This document shows, piece by piece, positions 1-8,162 of a stretch of 64,000 nt of DNA; the stretch's first letter is position 1; the number at the start of each line of letters is the position of its first letter. The stretch covers positions 1-64,000 of the forward strand of contig LKNA01000007.1 in the NCBI GenBank assembly GCA_001564065.1, given 5' to 3'. Position numbers and translations under genes: made by a program. This DNA comes from Chitinophagaceae bacterium T5-Br10_B2g13 (lineage in GTDB: Bacteria > Bacteroidota > Rhodothermia > Balneolales > Balneolaceae). The notes below the pieces were generated by a model that had not been told where the DNA came from, ran no database searches, and worked only from the letters and a program-made list of their open reading frames with translations.

Positions 1-1
1 A

Positions 2-24
2 TCCCCTCCTTGGAAAGGAGGGGA
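2..24. repeat. Short palindrome of the CCCCTC...GAGGGG family
   Basis: A perfect 10-bp inverted repeat (arm TCCCCTCCTT) with a 3-nt loop. It lies downstream of pdxJ on the minus strand and belongs to a family of intergenic palindromes that recurs through the window. It could act as a hairpin terminator for pdxJ, but the flank that would carry the T tract is outside the window. Confidence 0.6.
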
Positions 25-92
25 AATCTTCAAAACTACAAATACATCATAGAAAAAATATTAGGTTAGTGTTTATGAGATTTATGGGTTTG

Positions 93-818
93 TTATGAAC
101 TACCGCCCATAATCTTCAAATACTCTTTCACAGTACGTTCCAACCCCCAGAAAACAGCTTTAGAGACTAGTGCGTGTCCAATACTTATGTCGTGCAAATG
201 GGGCACTTCTTGTATCAAAAGAGGTAAATTATCAAGGTTCAAACCGTGTCCGGCATTTACGGTCATGCCTAATTCGTGAATCAATTCAGCTCCTTTTCTC
301 AAGCGGATGAGCTCTTTATTTTGGCTCTCTTCGTCCGGTGCATTTGCAAATACTCCTGTATGGAGCTCAATGGCGTCCGCTCCGAGTTTATGAGCAAGTT
401 TAATATCTTCCGGATTCGGATCCAGGAATAGACTCATTTTGATACCGGTTCCTTCAAACTTCGGAAAAACCCGGTTTTCAAAGTCATCATAGACTTTTTT
501 CATATCGAGTCCGCCCTCGGTCGTTAGCTCTTCCCGGCCTTCGGGAACAAGCGTACAGAGTTCCGGTTTGATCTCATTGCAGATTTCAATCATCTCTTCT
601 GTAGCGGCCATCTCAAAATCGAGAGCGCCTTTTACAGATTTTTTTAAACGGTAGACATCTTCATCACGTATATGACGGCGATCACCCCGCAGGTGAAATA
701 CGATACCGGCAGCTCCGGCATCTTCGCAAACTTCTGCGGCCTCAATGGGATCAGGAAATCCCTCTCCTCGAGCATTTCGCAGGGTTGCAACGTGATCGAT
801 ATTTACAAGTAATTGCAT
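93..818 (-). CDS. pdxJ: Pyridoxine 5'-phosphate synthase PdxJ
   Basis: Condenses 3-amino-2-oxopropyl phosphate with 1-deoxy-D-xylulose 5-phosphate to pyridoxine 5'-phosphate, the last ring-forming step of the DXP-dependent vitamin B6 pathway; a cytosolic TIM barrel. The 241-residue protein is full length. Family motifs seen in order are the N-terminal NIDHVATLRNARG, the phosphate-binding HLRGDRRHI, the FEMA strand, the ELCTLVPEGREELTTEGGLD segment, ELHTG, and the C-terminal AGHGLN plus SIGHALVS glycine-rich phosphate loop. The start is an ATG. It is divergent from the NlpC/P60 lipoprotein gene, with about 70 bp between starts. No other B6 gene is adjacent. Confidence 0.96.
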   Translation of the reverse strand: MQLLVNIDHVATLRNARGEGFPDPIEAAEVCEDAGAAGIVFHLRGDRRHIRDEDVYRLKKSVKGALDFEMAATEEMIEICNEIKPELCTLVPEGREELTTEGGLDMKKVYDDFENRVFPKFEGTGIKMSLFLDPNPEDIKLAHKLGADAIELHTGVFANAPDEESQNKELIRLRKGAELIHELGMTVNAGHGLNLDNLPLLIQEVPHLHDISIGHALVSKAVFWGLERTVKEYLKIMGGSS

Positions 819-890
819 GGTTTTGTATTATTCTTTTGTTTAGGCCAAAGATACAACATCCCATTGCAAATTGTGAACCTGAAAGGCTCT

Positions 891-1400
891 ATGTCAACAA
901 AGCGATTTCTAACGATTTTTACGGTTTTATTTATGCTTACCGGCTGCGGCGTGGTTCCCCGAGATAGCGGCCCTCAATCGCAATCACCAGGGGCCGGAAG
1001 CCTTCCGACAGCTGCATCTGTTTCATCCTTTGATCGCGTAGTGAATCAGCTTCATAGCGCACACCGCGAGTGGGAGGGAACTCCTTACAGACTGGGAGGA
1101 ACAGGAATTAATGGAATCGACTGTTCGGCTTTTACTCAGGTTGTCTATCGCGATTTTTTTGGAGAGGATCTTCCCCGGAATACCCGCGAACAACTCAGTG
1201 AAGGGTCTGGTGTAAGGAGAGAGAGTATTCGACCGGGCGACCTGATTTTTTTCAGAACCAGCAGAAATGTTTTGCACGTTGGAATCGCCATGGAAGATGG
1301 TGATTTCCTTCACGCTTCCGTATCAAACGGCGTGATGATCTCTAATCTATCTGAGGCCTACTGGGCCGGACGGTATCTGGGAACCAGAAGAGTGTTATGA
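891..1400 (+). CDS. NlpC/P60 family lipoprotein (Spr/MepS-like endopeptidase)
   Basis: Predicted outer-envelope lipoprotein that cleaves peptidoglycan cross-links or stem peptides. From the ATG at 891 (GAAAGG lies just upstream) the protein has 169 residues, a hydrophobic signal and a lipobox LTGC with Cys19. A linker rich in Ser, Gly and Pro follows, then an NlpC/P60 domain with the catalytic triad visible: Cys78 in GIDCSAF, His129 in VLHVGIA and His141 in DGDFLHAS. An in-frame start at 813 would put a second hydrophobic stretch ahead of the lipobox and overlap pdxJ, so it is less likely. The domain layout matches the MepS type of murein DD-endopeptidase; true substrate specificity cannot be read from sequence. 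Confidence 0.9.
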   Translation: MSTKRFLTIFTVLFMLTGCGVVPRDSGPQSQSPGAGSLPTAASVSSFDRVVNQLHSAHREWEGTPYRLGGTGINGIDCSAFTQVVYRDFFGEDLPRNTREQLSEGSGVRRESIRPGDLIFFRTSRNVLHVGIAMEDGDFLHASVSNGVMISNLSEAYWAGRYLGTRRVL

Positions 1401-1607
1401 TCTCTGCTTAGGCTCTGCACAATTCAGTGAACGGATTTGCAAATCTTTTGCGAAAAAAGTTGGAAGTTTTTTTAAATCTATGTGAAACAGGCGCTGAAGT
1501 CATAGAGCATAAAAATGTTGAAAACAGGCCAACTGAAAAATATTGATGGAAAGTTTATTTTTGATGCGTAAGTGTTGAATTAATAATAGTATGTATTTGT
1601 TGTATCA

Positions 1608-2216
1608 ATGAATCACAAAGCAAAAAAACATTCCATTATGTCTACAGAAAAATTGAAAGATTACACAGCAGATCTATTAACACTTGAGACTCATCTTTTT
1701 AACGCAGTTAAAAAACAGCGCACCAGCGAAAAGGTAAGTGACAACGATGCTATGCAGTTGATGAACGAGCTGGATCAAACATTAAGAAATCAGATTGAGG
1801 CGCTCGAATCTCATCTCGATAAATTAGGTGGTGGTCGCAAATCTGACCTCAAAGAGTTATTAGGAAGTTTTTCAGGATTGGCAGCCGGACTTATCGATAC
1901 AGTTAGGAAAGATCCTGCTTCCAAGATGTTGAGAGATGATTACACAGCACTTTCTATGCTGGCCTCCGGATACACAATGCTTCACACGCATTCACTTGCG
2001 GCTGACGACAGTGATCTTGCAGATCTTGCCCTTAAACACCTTGGTGAAATAACACCCATTATTACCGAAGTAAGCAGAGTGTTGCCACTGGTTGTTGCCA
2101 GAGAATCAAATGATCTGGACAGTGAAAAATCGGAAGAGATTGGCCGTAAAGCATTGGAAAACACACAGAAGATGTGGAACTCAGAGCAGATTAAGAAGGA
2201 TCCGACTGTAGCCTGA
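1608..2216 (+). CDS. Uncharacterised helical protein, possibly ferritin-like
   Basis: A 202-residue, highly charged, all-helical-looking protein with no signal peptide or membrane segment. Segments such as LLTLETHLFNAVKKQ, NQIEALESHLDKLGG, GLIDTVRKDPASKMLRDDYTALSMLASGYTMLHTHSLAADD and ALKHLGEI give the spacing of His and Glu seen in four-helix ferritin-like proteins (DUF892/YciF type), but I cannot place metal ligands with certainty. A second ATG at 1638 (MSTEKLKD) could equally be the start. The gene stands alone and is followed immediately by a strong intrinsic terminator. Related proteins are often stress-induced; that role is inference only. Confidence 0.7.
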   Translation: MNHKAKKHSIMSTEKLKDYTADLLTLETHLFNAVKKQRTSEKVSDNDAMQLMNELDQTLRNQIEALESHLDKLGGGRKSDLKELLGSFSGLAAGLIDTVRKDPASKMLRDDYTALSMLASGYTMLHTHSLAADDSDLADLALKHLGEITPIITEVSRVLPLVVARESNDLDSEKSEEIGRKALENTQKMWNSEQIKKDPTVA

Positions 2217-2240
2217 CAGTCAGTTCAATGTAATATTTCA

Positions 2241-2270
2241 AACCCTCCCAGTGAATGGGAGGGTTTTTTA
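2241..2270 (+). terminator. Intrinsic terminator after the helical protein gene
   Basis: Perfect 10-bp stem with arms AACCCTCCCA and TGGGAGGGTT, loop GTGAA, followed by TTTTTA. It starts 24 bp after the stop codon at 2216. The remaining stretch to 2484 shows no gene or clear repeat. Confidence 0.9.
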
Positions 2271-2484
2271 TGTTAGATACTTTTTATGTTGCCTTCGTGA
2301 TGATTGCTGGATCATGAACGTATCATCAATAATGTAAAGCAGAATATTGGCAGGTATAGTCAGTTATGGAATTGAGTACCAGTGTGTGGTTTGAAGAAAA
2401 AACTCCACATTTCTCCGGTCAAATTGTATCTTTACACGACAGGGCGTTTTTGTTCGTTAAAAGGCTAAATAACGGAGTTTTATT

Positions 2485-2700
2485 ATGATCAGACCAATGA
2501 TGGGGCGCAGAGCCAAGCCCAAAAAATTTGAAATACCTCTCAGATATTACAATCCTGAGGAGGAAGAGAAGCGGAAGAAACGCATTCAGATCAAAACCCG
2601 TAGTTTGAGTCGCCGGAAACGTGAAAAAAGTCAGAATGTAAGAATTCTTGTCTACGCTGTGGGACTTGCCGCGGTTATTTTCCTGATGTCCATTCTCTAA
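2485..2700 (+). CDS. Small basic protein with a C-terminal membrane segment
   Basis: 71 residues. The N-terminal two thirds are strongly basic (RRAKPKKFEI, EEEEKRKKRIQIKTRSLSRRKREK); the last ~20 residues, ILVYAVGLAAVIFLMSIL, form one hydrophobic helix that ends at the C-terminus, giving a tail-anchored layout. A purine-rich ACGGAG precedes the ATG. It lies 34 bp upstream of mutL on the same strand, so the two may be cotranscribed. No function is recognised. The strong composition bias and clean translation signal argue that it is real. Confidence 0.7.
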   Translation: MIRPMMGRRAKPKKFEIPLRYYNPEEEEKRKKRIQIKTRSLSRRKREKSQNVRILVYAVGLAAVIFLMSIL

Positions 2701-2734
2701 GCAATCGAAATTAAAAATCTTCAAAGTTAAGCAG

Positions 2735-4576
2735 TTGAATCAAATCGAAGATAAGGGGCAGTCTATCATACACACTATGCCCCCGGAGCTTTCCAATAAA
2801 ATAGCAGCCGGTGAGGTTATACAGCGGCCTGCTTCAGTAGCTAAAGAACTTCTCGACAACGCCGTTGATGCCGGTGCCGATAGAATCAAGCTGATCGTAC
2901 AGCAAGCCGGACGAACCCTCATTCAGGTAATAGATAACGGATGCGGAATGTCACCTGAGGATGCCCGCCTCTGTTTTGAACGTCACGCTACATCAAAAAT
3001 TCAATCTGTAGAAGATCTATTCCGAATTCAAACCATGGGTTTTCGCGGTGAAGCTATGGCCTCTATTGCTTCTATTTCTCAGGTTGAGATGAAAACAAAG
3101 CGTATGGATGACGAGTCGGGAGTACTGCTTGAGATTTGGGGAGGAGAGGAGAAGCGATTTGAACCTGCAGCTACAGACGATGGAACATCGGTTGCCATTC
3201 GAAACCTTTTTTACAATGTTCCTGCCAGGCGGCAATTCTTAAAAACAGATGCTACTGAGCTGAAACATATCATCAGGGTGTTTCAAAACATCGTGTTAGC
3301 CAATACAGATATTGAGTTTGAATTACACGCCGATGGTGATAAAATTTACCATCTGCCAAAGCAGGAGCTGCAGCAAAGGGTAGCGGATATTTTCGGTAAG
3401 CAGTATCGCGCCAGCCTCATACCATTTAGCGAAGAGACCAGCTATGTGAAAATTCACGGTCAGCTGGCTGACCCTAAACTGGCCAAGAAATCGAGAGGAG
3501 AGCAATTTCTCTTTGTGAACGGACGACCCTTTCAGCATCGCTATCTCTCTTATGTGATTTTAAGTCTGTTTGATGCCTGGACGAAACAAAATGAGTATCC
3601 GTTTTATGCGATCTTTTTTGAGATCGATCCGTCTCAGGTTGATGTGAATGTTCATCCGGCCAAAATGGAAGTGAAATTTGATGATGAGCGGAGTATTACA
3701 CAGCTGGCCCGGTCGGTCGTAAAAAAAGCCCTCAATGAACATTTTGTGGTACCGGATGTTGGGAAATCCGATTTTATGGAAAATGATTTTGATCTCAGTT
3801 TTGATCAGATTGGTCAGAAAGACAACACCGGCAGTCAACAGTTTCAGCAGCGGGGGCGTCCTTCTGAGCCGGTTCAATTTCCTTCAAGAATCAATTTTGG
3901 AGAATCAGCCGGACAAGATGGCAACGAATCAGCCAGGCAGCTTTACAGCGAAGCCGGGCAGAGTGAAGGCAAGGATGAAGAGGGCAAAGAGAGTGCAAAA
4001 AAATCAAGCAGTGGCGACAAAACCTTCTGGCAGCTGCACAACCGATATATTTTGACTCAAACCCGCACCGGATTGACGGTTATTGATCAACACGCAGCGC
4101 ACAAACGAATTATTTACGAAAACACATTGAGTGCTACAGAAGAGTCACTGCCTTTTACGCAACAGCTTCTTTTTGCCCGTACAATTGAACTAAGCGCATC
4201 TGAATTTTCTCTCTTGGAAGAACTGCTTCCAATTATTCAGCGAATGGGTTTCAGCATTGATTTGCTGAGCGGAAATACAGCGATTATCAACGGAGTACCG
4301 GCTGATATTGATATCGGTGATGAGCGGCAGGTTTTGCGCGACATGCTCCATCAATACCGCGACCTTGATAAAACTCTGAAGCTCGAAGCTCGTGAAAAAG
4401 TGGCGATAGCTTTCGCTTCCAGAACAGCTATTCCCAGAGGAAAACGTCTAAGCGAGCAGGAGATGGAGTTACTGATTGATCAGCTTTTTGCCTGCGAAGA
4501 ACCGTATAAAGATCCCCTTCAACACCCAACTCTCATGTACATGTCTCTTGAGGAAATCATGAGACGTTTCCGATAA
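2735..4576 (+). CDS. mutL: DNA mismatch repair protein MutL, apparently without endonuclease site
   Basis: Couples mismatch recognition by MutS to downstream repair. The 613-residue protein has an N-terminal GHKL ATPase: KELLDNAVDAGAD around residues 37-49 (catalytic Glu and Mg-binding Asn kept), DNGCGM near 67-72 and the ATP lid GFRGEA at 102-107. A low-complexity linker of about 380-430 follows, then the C-terminal dimerisation domain. The TTG at 2735 is preferred as start because the conserved I-x-x-M-P segment before PPELSNKIAAGEV would be lost from the ATG at 2777. Oddity: the DQHA(x)2E(x)4E metal motif reads DQHAAHKRIIYE with Lys457 for the first Glu, the Cys of the ACR motif is Ser562, and CPHGRP is DPLQHP (593-598). 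MutS is not nearby. Confidence 0.95.
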   Translation: MNQIEDKGQSIIHTMPPELSNKIAAGEVIQRPASVAKELLDNAVDAGADRIKLIVQQAGRTLIQVIDNGCGMSPEDARLCFERHATSKIQSVEDLFRIQTMGFRGEAMASIASISQVEMKTKRMDDESGVLLEIWGGEEKRFEPAATDDGTSVAIRNLFYNVPARRQFLKTDATELKHIIRVFQNIVLANTDIEFELHADGDKIYHLPKQELQQRVADIFGKQYRASLIPFSEETSYVKIHGQLADPKLAKKSRGEQFLFVNGRPFQHRYLSYVILSLFDAWTKQNEYPFYAIFFEIDPSQVDVNVHPAKMEVKFDDERSITQLARSVVKKALNEHFVVPDVGKSDFMENDFDLSFDQIGQKDNTGSQQFQQRGRPSEPVQFPSRINFGESAGQDGNESARQLYSEAGQSEGKDEEGKESAKKSSSGDKTFWQLHNRYILTQTRTGLTVIDQHAAHKRIIYENTLSATEESLPFTQQLLFARTIELSASEFSLLEELLPIIQRMGFSIDLLSGNTAIINGVPADIDIGDERQVLRDMLHQYRDLDKTLKLEAREKVAIAFASRTAIPRGKRLSEQEMELLIDQLFACEEPYKDPLQHPTLMYMSLEEIMRRFR

Positions 4577-4580
4577 AAAT

Positions 4581-4726
4581 CTCGTCTGACGAGCTCTGTA
4601 ATTGGGCTTATAAATCGAGAATAGACTTTTTCAGATAGAACTTTCTCGACGGTCGAGTATTCATTAGCAGGGTAAGTTTTGGTGGTAATTCCACTCGACG
4701 GTCGAGGCTATCCCTCGTCCGACGAC
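4581..4726. repeat. Cluster of four 13-nt 6-1-6 palindromes between mutL and menB
   Basis: Three perfect palindromes of six bases, one spacer base and six bases: CTCGTC-T-GACGAG at 4581-4593 and CTCGAC-G-GTCGAG at 4645-4657 and again at 4694-4706. A fourth copy, CTCGTC-C-GACGAC at 4714-4726, has one mismatch. They sit between mutL (plus, ending 4576) and menB (minus, ending 4832), so both genes point into this segment. They may be REP-like elements or protein-binding sites; the sequence does not decide. Confidence 0.7.
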
Positions 4727-4777
4727 TTTGAGGAAAGCGAAGCTATGAACTCCAAATGTTCAGTCGTCCGCTGACGC

Positions 4778-4800
4778 ATCCCCTCTCGAGAGGGGATTTT
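4778..4800 (+). terminator. Palindromic terminator, CCCCTCTC family
   Basis: A perfect 20-bp palindrome (arm ATCCCCTCTC at 4778-4787, mirrored to 4797) is followed on the plus strand by TTTTTG. It could end mutL transcription. The minus strand lacks a T tract here, so it is a weaker stop for menB. It belongs to the recurrent CCCCTC...GAGGGG repeat family. Confidence 0.6.
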
Positions 4801-4831
4801 TGCAATGTGTAAATAAAAAGTCAGGGGAGAG

Positions 4832-5671
4832 CTACAAACTCAACCAGGGAAATTTCTTGAAGTTTGGTTTTCTCTTTTCTAAAAATGCTTTTCGTCCCTC
4901 TTCAGCTTCATCGGTCATATAGGCAAGACGGGTAGCTTCGCCTGAGAATACCTGCTGACCAACCATACCGTCATCCACCAGGTTAAAAGCGAATTTGATC
5001 ATACGAATGGCGGTCGGACTCTTACCGAGAATCTCCTGAGCCCATTCAAAAGCGGTCTCTTCCAATTCCTCATGAGGAACCACTTCATTCACCATTCCCA
5101 TCTCATAAGCTTCCTGTGCAGAGTAATCTCTTCCTAAAAAGAAAATTTCCCGTGCTCGTTTTTGACCAACCTGACGTGCCAGTAGTGCGGAACCAAATCC
5201 ACCGTCGAAGCTGGCAACATCGGCGTCTGTCTGTTTAAAAATACCATGCTCTTTACTGGCAAGCGTAAGATCACAAACCACGTGCAGACTGTGTCCGCCG
5301 CCAACAGCCCAGCCAGGCACTACACAGATCACCACCTTGCTCATAAACCGGATAATTCTCTGGACATCAAGTACATTGAGTCTCTGAACCCCATCAACAC
5401 CCTCATACCCTTGTTTGCCGCGCACTTTTTGGTCACCGCCGGAGCAAAATGCCCAGCCGCCGTCTTTTTTTGATGGACCTTCACCGGAGAGCAGAATTAC
5501 ACCAATTGAAGTGTCTTCCCGTGCATCAATTAAAGCCTCTTCCAGTTCAAACAGAGTTTGCGGACGGAAAGCATTTCTCACTTCCGGCCGATTAAACGCG
5601 ATTCGGGCTACACCGTCACGTTTTCTATAGGTGATATCTTCATACTCTTTTACAGTTTTCCAGTCAGACAT
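4832..5671 (-). CDS. menB: 1,4-dihydroxy-2-naphthoyl-CoA synthase MenB
   Basis: Dieckmann-type ring closure of o-succinylbenzoyl-CoA to DHNA-CoA in menaquinone synthesis; a cytosolic crotonase-fold hexamer. The 279-residue protein has the family signatures FNRPEVRNAFRPQT, the oxyanion/active-site segment FCSGGDQKVRG, PGWAVGGGHSLHVVCDLTLAS, the catalytic-loop QTDADVASFDGGFGSALLARQVG and the typical C-terminal LEKRKPNFKKFPW. Its start overlaps the end of menH by 8 bp, so it is the last gene of the menF-menD-menH-menB operon and translation is probably coupled. Confidence 0.97.
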   Translation of the reverse strand: MSDWKTVKEYEDITYRKRDGVARIAFNRPEVRNAFRPQTLFELEEALIDAREDTSIGVILLSGEGPSKKDGGWAFCSGGDQKVRGKQGYEGVDGVQRLNVLDVQRIIRFMSKVVICVVPGWAVGGGHSLHVVCDLTLASKEHGIFKQTDADVASFDGGFGSALLARQVGQKRAREIFFLGRDYSAQEAYEMGMVNEVVPHEELEETAFEWAQEILGKSPTAIRMIKFAFNLVDDGMVGQQVFSGEATRLAYMTDEAEEGRKAFLEKRKPNFKKFPWLSL

Positions 5672-6476
5672 AATGTTGTTTGATGAAATTTTTTAAAATT
5701 TGAATCCAGGTTTCAGGCTGATCGGTGTGTATCCGGTGACCGGCTTTATCAACAACCTGAAACGTTGAATCATTGCAATTTTTGGCAATCGAAGCCATTC
5801 TATCAATATACTTTTGGTCATATTCTCCGGCAATAAGATAGAGAGGGAACGGCACATCTTGCAACTTATCACAAACAGTAGGCATCGTACCTGATCCAAA
5901 GCCACGCAAAGAGGCTGCCATGCACTCGGGTTTTTGATTTTCCATAATGGCTTGATAAGCTTTCCGGGCCGTATCCGGAGTGTGTTTGAAAAGAGGCAGG
6001 TGGATCCATTCATTGATAAATTTGTGAAAATTATTGAGAATGGATTCAGCGCGAAGTTCATCAACAGTGATACGCTGTTTTCTCTCTTTTTCTGATGTCA
6101 GCCCACAGTGAGTGCTTTCAAATATGGCGCCCTCAAAAAGGTCCGGGTATGTGGTGATCAGTTGAAAGAGAAGCCTGCCGCCCATACTGTATCCGAATGC
6201 ATAAAGCCGATCAAAAGCGAGACGATCAAGTATCGATTTTAGCTGAAATACTTGACGATCGGCATTAAAGAGTTCTATATCGCTCGGTGTCTCAGTTTCG
6301 CCATGCCCGGCCAGATCTATGGTAATGGGATTACAGAACGATTTTAATTCGTCAATCAGCGGGTAAAAAACTTTTCCGGAACCCATGAATCCGTGAAATA
6401 GAATCAGGTTCGGAAGGGATCTATCAGATTGATGGATGGTTAGATGGTATGCAATTCCATCAGCATAAAGTTTCAT
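5664..6476 (-). CDS. menH: 2-succinyl-6-hydroxy-2,4-cyclohexadiene-1-carboxylate synthase (MenH-type alpha/beta hydrolase)
   Basis: Eliminates pyruvate from SEPHCHC to give SHCHC in menaquinone synthesis. The 270-residue alpha/beta hydrolase shows the oxyanion-hole segment LFHGFMGSG, DLAGHGETE, the nucleophile elbow GYSMGGR, an acid in AGEYDQKY and the late His in DKAGHRIH, giving a Ser-Asp-His triad. The assignment rests on its place: its ATG abuts the menD stop codon directly and its 3' end overlaps menB by 8 bp. Other alpha/beta hydrolases look similar, but the operon makes MenH by far the best reading. Confidence 0.9.
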   Translation of the reverse strand: MKLYADGIAYHLTIHQSDRSLPNLILFHGFMGSGKVFYPLIDELKSFCNPITIDLAGHGETETPSDIELFNADRQVFQLKSILDRLAFDRLYAFGYSMGGRLLFQLITTYPDLFEGAIFESTHCGLTSEKERKQRITVDELRAESILNNFHKFINEWIHLPLFKHTPDTARKAYQAIMENQKPECMAASLRGFGSGTMPTVCDKLQDVPFPLYLIAGEYDQKYIDRMASIAKNCNDSTFQVVDKAGHRIHTDQPETWIQILKNFIKQHYV

Positions 6477-8162
6477 CTAGATCTCCCAGAGTGTGCGTCT
6501 CAGTTTCATGCTTTCATCAGAGTCTGTTACAAACTCAATAATTTGACATCCGCTAATACTGTTGGGATCAAATGAGTAGAGTTCATCTTTTGATCTAATT
6601 TGTTGGAAAGGTATGCGGTGCGCTTCGGCCAGTTTTTGAATGTCAACGTTCTGTGGAGTGACAAAATAATCCTGAAAGTACTCCTCATTATCAGATACCG
6701 GTAGCATTTTGAAAATGTTGCCTCCAGCGTTATTTATAACCAGAATCAGAAAAGGCTGATCTACTTTTTTTAGGCTTAATAGCGCGTTTGAATCGTGCAA
6801 AAAAGCAAGATCGCCGGTTATACAGCAGGTTGGCTTTTCAGATGAATGTGAAATTCCTGTTGCTGTTGATATAATTCCGTCAATTCCGGCTGCACCGCGG
6901 TTCACAAATTGGCCTTCTTTTGACTCACCAAACATTGCCATATCCCGTGGAATGAAAGAGTTGGAGAGCATTATGTTCCAATCTCTCCTTAACCGGTTTG
7001 ACAGATGATGGAAAACATGTCCGTCAGTTAAGCTGTCAACTTTTTTGATGATATCTGTAAGCTTTTCATCGGCTGTCTTATCCGTTTCTTGCCAGTGATT
7101 CAGCCAGTCAGTACGTTTCTTGTGTTGAATATGAAGCAGCTCAAGCTGGTCATTTGGTTTACACTCAACCTTGTAAAGCACGCTCATCGCGTGATCCTGA
7201 ACCGATTGTCGTGATGTGAAATGAACTGTCGGTACATCTGCCCAGTTATCCAGTGCAATGAGCATCGATTTCGTAAAAGGCTGATCTCCAAAGCGCAATA
7301 TTAAGCCGGGTTGCAAAACCTCTCTATTCCCACTCGATCTCAGAAACTGTTCGTACCTGCAAATCTGAAATTCACTTTTTGATATACCACTTCCGGGTTC
7401 AGCAATAATCGGAGAATTCAGCAGGCCGGAAAGTTCATTAATTTGATTGATCAGTCTGTGATTGACATTTGCCGGACCGGCAACAATCAAGGGCCTTTCA
7501 GACTCGGAAATGAGTTTGGTGATCGATTCACGTAATCGTATGGTACGGTCAAATTCTTGCTCTCCGGATTGAGATTTATTTATATCAGCAGGATCATGGA
7601 GTTGCCTTGTCTCGAACTCTATCTCTTCTGATGTCGGTTCCAGCGGCTTTCGAAATGGGAAGTTAATGTGTGCTGCCCCGCCTGTTTCGATCGAGCTCTC
7701 AATAGCTTGTCTGGCGGCATAACGTAACCTTTTCAGATCAGATTGATCAAATTGGGGTTCTCCGGCTTCATGGAAAAAGACAGCTTGATCACCGTAAATT
7801 TTGATCTGATCTACCGTTTGTGAGCTTCCGATTCCCCGTAAATTTGGCGGACGATCGGCGGTCAATACAATCATTGGCACTCCGGACTGCTTCGCTTCCG
7901 TGATGGCCGGTAAATAATTAGCTGCCGCAGTACCTGATGTGCAGATCAAAACTGCCGGAATTCCTGATGCTTTTCCAATTCCCAAAGCGATAAATCCTGC
8001 AGAGCGTTCGTCCAACACAATCTGTTTTTTTATTCCGGGATGAATGGCAACTGCAAATGTAAGCGGTGTTGATCGCGACCCGGGAGAGATTACGGCGTGC
8101 CGAACTCCGGACTTATACAGTTCATTGAGAAACGCGGATGTCCACCGGAGATGGCTATTCAT
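6477..8162 (-). CDS. menD: 2-succinyl-5-enolpyruvyl-6-hydroxy-3-cyclohexene-1-carboxylate synthase MenD
   Basis: Thiamin-diphosphate enzyme that joins isochorismate and 2-oxoglutarate, the first committed step to menaquinone. The 561 residues match family length. Seen in order: SPGSRSTPLTFA, the catalytic-Glu region LDERSAGFIALGIGKASG, CTSGTAAANYLPA, LTADRPPNLRGIGSSQTVDQ, a central domain with VAGPANVN, and the ThDP-binding GDLAFLHDSNALL with VINNAGGNIFKMLP. It overlaps menF by 8 bp upstream and abuts menH downstream, so the operon is tightly packed. Confidence 0.96.
   Translation of the reverse strand: MNSHLRWTSAFLNELYKSGVRHAVISPGSRSTPLTFAVAIHPGIKKQIVLDERSAGFIALGIGKASGIPAVLICTSGTAAANYLPAITEAKQSGVPMIVLTADRPPNLRGIGSSQTVDQIKIYGDQAVFFHEAGEPQFDQSDLKRLRYAARQAIESSIETGGAAHINFPFRKPLEPTSEEIEFETRQLHDPADINKSQSGEQEFDRTIRLRESITKLISESERPLIVAGPANVNHRLINQINELSGLLNSPIIAEPGSGISKSEFQICRYEQFLRSSGNREVLQPGLILRFGDQPFTKSMLIALDNWADVPTVHFTSRQSVQDHAMSVLYKVECKPNDQLELLHIQHKKRTDWLNHWQETDKTADEKLTDIIKKVDSLTDGHVFHHLSNRLRRDWNIMLSNSFIPRDMAMFGESKEGQFVNRGAAGIDGIISTATGISHSSEKPTCCITGDLAFLHDSNALLSLKKVDQPFLILVINNAGGNIFKMLPVSDNEEYFQDYFVTPQNVDIQKLAEAHRIPFQQIRSKDELYSFDPNSISGCQIIEFVTDSDESMKLRRTLWEI

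Noticed and set aside
2777-4576. MutL read from the ATG at 2777
   Set aside because: This would delete the conserved I-x-x-M-P lead-in before PPELSNKIAAGEV; the TTG at 2735 keeps the usual N-terminus.
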